From Gammaproteobacteria bacterium (lineage in GTDB: Bacteria; Pseudomonadota; Gammaproteobacteria; Xanthomonadales; Wenzhouxiangellaceae), in the NCBI GenBank assembly GCA_021772985.1, contig JAJFKX010000006.1, positions 124,001-188,000 of the forward strand: 64,000 nucleotides of DNA, given 5' to 3'. A model generated the notes under the pieces. That model saw only the letters and a program-made list of their open reading frames with translations, searched no databases and was not told where the DNA came from. A program made the translations under genes and the position numbers. Shown here in pieces: positions 60,074-64,000 of this stretch. Position 1 is the first letter of the stretch. The number at the start of each line of letters is the position of its first letter.

Positions 60074-60091
60074 ATGACAACTGGATGACAA
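60074..60091 (-). promoter_or_regulatory. Pho-box-like site TTGTCAT-CCAG-TTGTCAT, pointing toward the OlsF-like gene
   Basis: Plus strand ATGACAA at 60074-60080 and 60085-60091, exactly 11 bp apart; 238 bp upstream of the 59836 start. Confidence 0.6.
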
Positions 60092-60124
60092 GCGGTTATA
60101 ACGTCATAGTCCGGCTATATCAAT

Positions 60125-60141
60125 CTGTCAATCATTGACAG
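60125..60141. promoter_or_regulatory. 17-bp perfect palindrome CTGTCAAT-C-ATTGACAG
   Basis: Exact inverted repeat in the divergent promoter region upstream of the SLC13-type gene. Confidence 0.5.
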
Positions 60142-60227
60142 CCACTGATCTAGCTGCCATCTTCATAACCAAATGATGTTAGCCTGATACCTGAAACAGG
60201 TCAGTCAGGGGTTTTAATGGGAGTTAT

Positions 60228-62036
60228 ATGGAGCCACAAACCAGTCTAAGCTTTGACATTGTTATCGCATTACTGGTCACTGTTGTTGTTTTCTTCGGGT
60301 TTTTGCGCGAAAAACAACCGCCGGATCTGGTGGCGCTTGCCGGCGTAGGATTATTACTGGCTGTCGGCGTGTTGCCTGGTGATGATCTGCTGTCAGTATT
60401 CAGCAACAGTGCACCGATTACCATTGCAGCAATGTTCATTTTGAGCGCGGCACTGGATCAAACCGGTGTGATTGCCTGGATGGGTAAGTTGTTTAAGCGT
60501 GCTTCCGGTAAATCCTGGCTGCGCGCGATGGTGGTGATGATGCTGCCGGTGATGGTGTTATCTGCATTCATGAACAATACTCCGATTGTGGTCATTTTGA
60601 CGCCAGTGGTAATGAGCGTTGCCGCCGCACAATCCAAATCCGCAGGTAAATACCTGATTCCGTTATCTTTTGTAAGTATTCTTGGAGGCACCTGTACATT
60701 GCTGGGTACCTCCACCAATATCTTGGTTGACGGCGTAGCCCGTGACCTGGGTATGGCACCGTTTTCGATTTTTGAGATTTCCGGTATCGGCCTGTTGATG
60801 GCGATTGCCGGGGTGCTGTATATGTTGATCTTTGGTTGGTGGTTGTTGCCTTCCAGAACAGCCTTTTCCGGCAGTTTCCATCCGGCGCCGGAAAAACATT
60901 ATCTGACCGATCTGGTGATCACCTACTCCTCGCCGCTGGTTGGGCAGGTGCTGGAAGAAACGCCGCTGTACAAGCTGGATGGATTTAAGGTGTTGGATGT
61001 ACTGCGCGGTGATTACTCGCTACGGGCCAATATGCACCGGGTCAAACTGCGTGCGGGCGATCGTATTTTGCTGGAATCCGCGCTCGATGATCTGATCGAG
61101 TTACGCCGTTCAGGCGAGAAGATTTATGGATTGGAAGAAGGTACTGGGCAAACCATACTGGAACCCATTTCCAGTCAGGAAACACATGTTATTGAGGCAA
61201 TTGTAGGCCCGGAAGCCAGAATTTTGAGCAGGACAATCGCTGATTTGGACCTGCGTCACCGATTCGGCGTCTATGTTTTGGCAGTACACCGGCATAAGAC
61301 CAAATTGACCCGGAATTTTGAAGAAATTCGCCTGCAGGTTGGTGATACCTTACTGCTGGAAGGCCCCAAGAGTGGTCTGGAGCGGTTGTATTCCAGCCGC
61401 CAATTTGTGAATATTTCCGTAGCTGAACCTAAAGAGCTGCGCCGCAGCAAAGCCCCGATTGCGATTGCAGCCATTTTGATGGTAGTGATTTTTGCAGCCT
61501 TGGATATCGCGCCGATTGCACCTTTGGCGATTATAGGCGCCACCGCGGTGGTGCTGTTCGGGTGTGTATCAAGTGAAGATGCCTACAGTTCCATCCAATG
61601 GCCGATTCTGATGCTGATTTTTGGCATGCTGGCAATCGGCAACGCACTGCAGTCTACCGGAGCGATTAACTGGATTGTTGAGCACAGCATCACCAAGGTT
61701 GATGATGTATCACCGATGGCGTTACTGGTAGCAGTGTATGTAACCACATCATTACTTACCGCTGTGATGACCAATAATGCGACGGCAATTCTGATCACTC
61801 CGATAGCCTATGCCGTAGCAGTAGAGTTTGGCCTGGACCCTCGGCCGTTTGTGATTTGTGTGATGCTGGCTGGCAGCGCCAGTTTTGCTACGCCGATCGG
61901 CTATCAGACCAATACGTTTGTGTACCAGGCGGGTGGTTACCGGTTTGTGGATTTTGTACGGATCGGGTTGCCATTGAATATATTGGTGGCAATTGTCGCC
62001 ATTTATGGCATACCGCTGTTCTGGCCGTTACAGTAA
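60228..62036 (+). CDS. SLC13/DASS-family permease with central TrkA_C (RCK_C) domains
   Basis: MNNTPIVVILTPVV; GTSTNILVDGVA; LRAGDRILLES and LQVGDTLLLEG RCK_C-like repeats; TNNATAILITPIA. Confidence 0.92.
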   Translation: MEPQTSLSFDIVIALLVTVVVFFGFLREKQPPDLVALAGVGLLLAVGVLPGDDLLSVFSNSAPITIAAMFILSAALDQTGVIAWMGKLFKRASGKSWLRAMVVMMLPVMVLSAFMNNTPIVVILTPVVMSVAAAQSKSAGKYLIPLSFVSILGGTCTLLGTSTNILVDGVARDLGMAPFSIFEISGIGLLMAIAGVLYMLIFGWWLLPSRTAFSGSFHPAPEKHYLTDLVITYSSPLVGQVLEETPLYKLDGFKVLDVLRGDYSLRANMHRVKLRAGDRILLESALDDLIELRRSGEKIYGLEEGTGQTILEPISSQETHVIEAIVGPEARILSRTIADLDLRHRFGVYVLAVHRHKTKLTRNFEEIRLQVGDTLLLEGPKSGLERLYSSRQFVNISVAEPKELRRSKAPIAIAAILMVVIFAALDIAPIAPLAIIGATAVVLFGCVSSEDAYSSIQWPILMLIFGMLAIGNALQSTGAINWIVEHSITKVDDVSPMALLVAVYVTTSLLTAVMTNNATAILITPIAYAVAVEFGLDPRPFVICVMLAGSASFATPIGYQTNTFVYQAGGYRFVDFVRIGLPLNILVAIVAIYGIPLFWPLQ

Positions 62037-62040
62037 ACAG

Positions 62041-63786
62041 ATGCAGAAACTGTTATACGCAGTTGCCGGTCTGTCGGCAGTGTCATTGGCGCAGTTTGCC
62101 TATGCACAGGTATTTACCGATGTTACAGGTGGCGCCGGAGTTACGCTGCAACATCAAAGTTCGCAGACTATCGTTGACATAGACAACGCTCTGGATAACA
62201 GCATCACGCCGATTGAAAACATGCATATCACCGCCCAGTTGATGTCATCCTGGTTGTCAGCCGGGGTGGCGGCGGCGGATTATGATGCTGATGGCTGGCC
62301 CGATTTGTTTGTGATCGGTGGTGACCTGGGCAGCAGCAAGCTGTTTCGGAATCTGGGTGATGGCAGCTTTGAAGATAAGACCACGGTAGCTGGTTTGAAC
62401 GGTCTGGACGGCTTTGTAGCCGGCGCGGTGTTTGCCGATATTGATGCTGATGACGATTTGGATTTGTTCTTGGGTGGCGCCCTCGGGCAAAGACCTAGAA
62501 TGCTGATGCAGCGGCAAGTGGATGGGGAGCGGGTATTTGTTGATACCTTCAGTATAGCCTTTCCCGGTTATCAGCTTGAGTTTGCACCGAATACCTGGGG
62601 GGCCAGTTTTGGCGATATCAATTCAGACCAATGCCTGGATGTGTTTCTGCCGCATTCGCTAACTCCATTAGGCCCAACACCCCCATGGAAAACAGTTGCT
62701 GGTTCAACCCAGCACTTGTGGCAGGGCAACTGTATAGGACGTTACCAGGATATTTCCGTGAGCAGCGGGATAGCTGGAATTTTTGATGATGACAACAATA
62801 ACTTTCCAAATGATGGCCGGGACCAGACCTTTGCCGGTATTTTTGTTGATATCAATGAAGATCAACAAAATGATCTGTTAATTACCGGAGATATTGGTTC
62901 CAGCCTGGTATTGGTTAATCAAGGTGGCAGTCAGTTTGCTGATATGACTGATCGCAGTGATATTGACGATCGCAATGCGATGGGCTCGGATGTCGCCGAT
63001 GTCAATCTTGACGGGCATCTGGACTGGTTTTCATCGAATATTTCCAACTTGGGCGGCTCACCATTCGGCAACCGTTTATATCTGGGGGATGGCGCCGGCA
63101 GTTTCAGCAGAGTGCAGGATAATGCAGGGATACTGGAAGGCTTATGGGGTTGGGGGGCGTGTATCGCTGATTTCAATCTTGATCGGCACCCGGATATTTT
63201 CCATGTTAACGGGTTTTATTTTGGCAACAATACCAACCCGAATATTCCCCATGATCGTTTCGATAACACCGCTGCAGTGCTATACATGTCCAACGGAGAC
63301 GGCAGTTATACGGATATGGCTCAAACCATGGGTATTGGTGATAGCAACGAAGGTCGTGGAGTAGCCTGTTTTGATTATGATCAGGATGGGGATATCGACA
63401 TCGCTATCTCCAATTACAAGGGACCTTTTAAGTTGTACCGTAACGATTTGCCGGCAGCACAGCAAAGATATCTAAGTGTTCGCCTGGACGGCAGTACCAA
63501 AAATACTGAAGCCATTGGTGCATTGGTTCAAGTGCAATCAGAAAATACTGATGACAGCAACCAACAATTGACCCAGTTGATTAAAGCCGGCAGTCACTTT
63601 GTTTCCGCCAGCCCTGCACTGGCTCACTTTGGTTTGGGTGACTGGCAGGGACCGTTAACCATAACAGTCAGTTGGCCAAGCAGTGAGCAACAGCAGTTTC
63701 CAGGAGTAGCCATTAATCAGCATTTGGTACTGGAGCAGCCGGAGGATCAGATTTTATTTTCCGGTTTTGAGTCGGTCCTGAAATAG
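62041..63786 (+). CDS. FG-GAP/VCBS repeat protein with ASPIC/UnbV-like C-terminus
   Basis: Signal peptide from 62041; YDADGWPDLFVIGGD, INSDQCLDVFLP, YDQDGDIDIAISN repeats; C-terminal HFGLGDWQGPLTITVSWPSS. Confidence 0.8.
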   Translation: MQKLLYAVAGLSAVSLAQFAYAQVFTDVTGGAGVTLQHQSSQTIVDIDNALDNSITPIENMHITAQLMSSWLSAGVAAADYDADGWPDLFVIGGDLGSSKLFRNLGDGSFEDKTTVAGLNGLDGFVAGAVFADIDADDDLDLFLGGALGQRPRMLMQRQVDGERVFVDTFSIAFPGYQLEFAPNTWGASFGDINSDQCLDVFLPHSLTPLGPTPPWKTVAGSTQHLWQGNCIGRYQDISVSSGIAGIFDDDNNNFPNDGRDQTFAGIFVDINEDQQNDLLITGDIGSSLVLVNQGGSQFADMTDRSDIDDRNAMGSDVADVNLDGHLDWFSSNISNLGGSPFGNRLYLGDGAGSFSRVQDNAGILEGLWGWGACIADFNLDRHPDIFHVNGFYFGNNTNPNIPHDRFDNTAAVLYMSNGDGSYTDMAQTMGIGDSNEGRGVACFDYDQDGDIDIAISNYKGPFKLYRNDLPAAQQRYLSVRLDGSTKNTEAIGALVQVQSENTDDSNQQLTQLIKAGSHFVSASPALAHFGLGDWQGPLTITVSWPSSEQQQFPGVAINQHLVLEQPEDQILFSGFESVLK

Positions 63787-63789
63787 TAA

Positions 63790-63806
63790 GGAGGCCGGTG
63801 GCCTCC
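63790..63806 (+). terminator. Stem-loop between convergent genes
   Basis: GGAGGCC-GGT-GGCCTCC. Confidence 0.5.
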
Positions 63807-63835
63807 CATTCAAATTAATAGCGGATTAAGTTGAA

Positions 63836-64000
63836 TTAACGGTCGGTTGCCCGGCTGCGCAAATAGATGGCGCCGTACAGGAACAGTAAACCAATCACAA
63901 TGCCTACCCACATATCGATTCGCCCAAACCTGGATAATGCTTCACCGATGGTAAACGCACCTTGCATACCGCCAGCAAAGGCTTCGTCAAAATCATGTCC
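63836..64000 (-). CDS. C-terminus of a membrane protein, truncated by window edge
   Basis: Minus strand GHDFDEAFAGGMQGAFTIGEALSRFGRIDMWVGIVIGLLFLYGAIYLRSRATDR*. Confidence 0.55.
   Translation of the reverse strand, partial: GHDFDEAFAGGMQGAFTIGEALSRFGRIDMWVGIVIGLLFLYGAIYLRSRATDR

Noticed and set aside
60101-60131. A second, plus-strand Pho box for the SLC13-type gene (ACGTCAT ... CTGTCAA)
   Set aside because: Half-sites are 24 bp apart, out of 11-bp phase
1-64000. CRISPR array
   Set aside because: No run of regularly spaced direct repeats was seen; the only phased short repeats are the 11-bp Pho-box-like units
1-64000. tRNA, rRNA or prophage genes
   Set aside because: No convincing tRNA cloverleaf, rRNA stretch or structural phage genes recognised; a tRNAscan/Infernal run would be decisive

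Overview
Mostly chromosomal window from what looks like a gammaproteobacterium (inferred from bamC/lptE/holA/nadD, tusDCBE, pcnB-folK-panB-panC and the phoB-phoR arrangement). Three themes. (1) bp 1-20,100 reads as a phosphate-starvation locus: an OprO/OprP-type porin, a secreted Asp-rich beta-helix-like protein, a DUF3450/ExbB/ExbB/ExbD/TonB/TPR/TonB-receptor operon, and a phoB-phoR-pstS-ppk-ppx-epmA operon. I found 11-bp-periodic Pho-box-like repeats by eye upstream of the porin, the DUF3450-TonB operon and phoB. A fourth lies far away (60,074-60,091), upstream of an OlsF-like bifunctional acyltransferase, suggesting phosphate-sparing lipid remodelling in the same regulon. (2) 33,457-43,415 is an accessory island between bamC and pgi. 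It holds a MITE-like element abutting the bamC stop codon, decayed genes (a secreted protein and an AraC-type regulator), a 2050-aa Sec-signal RHS/YD-repeat protein with an unrecognised C-terminal domain and no visible immunity gene, and IS remnants. (3) The rest is ordinary housekeeping sequence (tus, grxC, icd, SDRs, thiD, dapA-bamC, pgi, pan, pcnB, leuS, lptE, holA, nadD). No rRNA, CRISPR array, intact prophage or convincing tRNA was seen. All names come from reading the translations; no database search was run.
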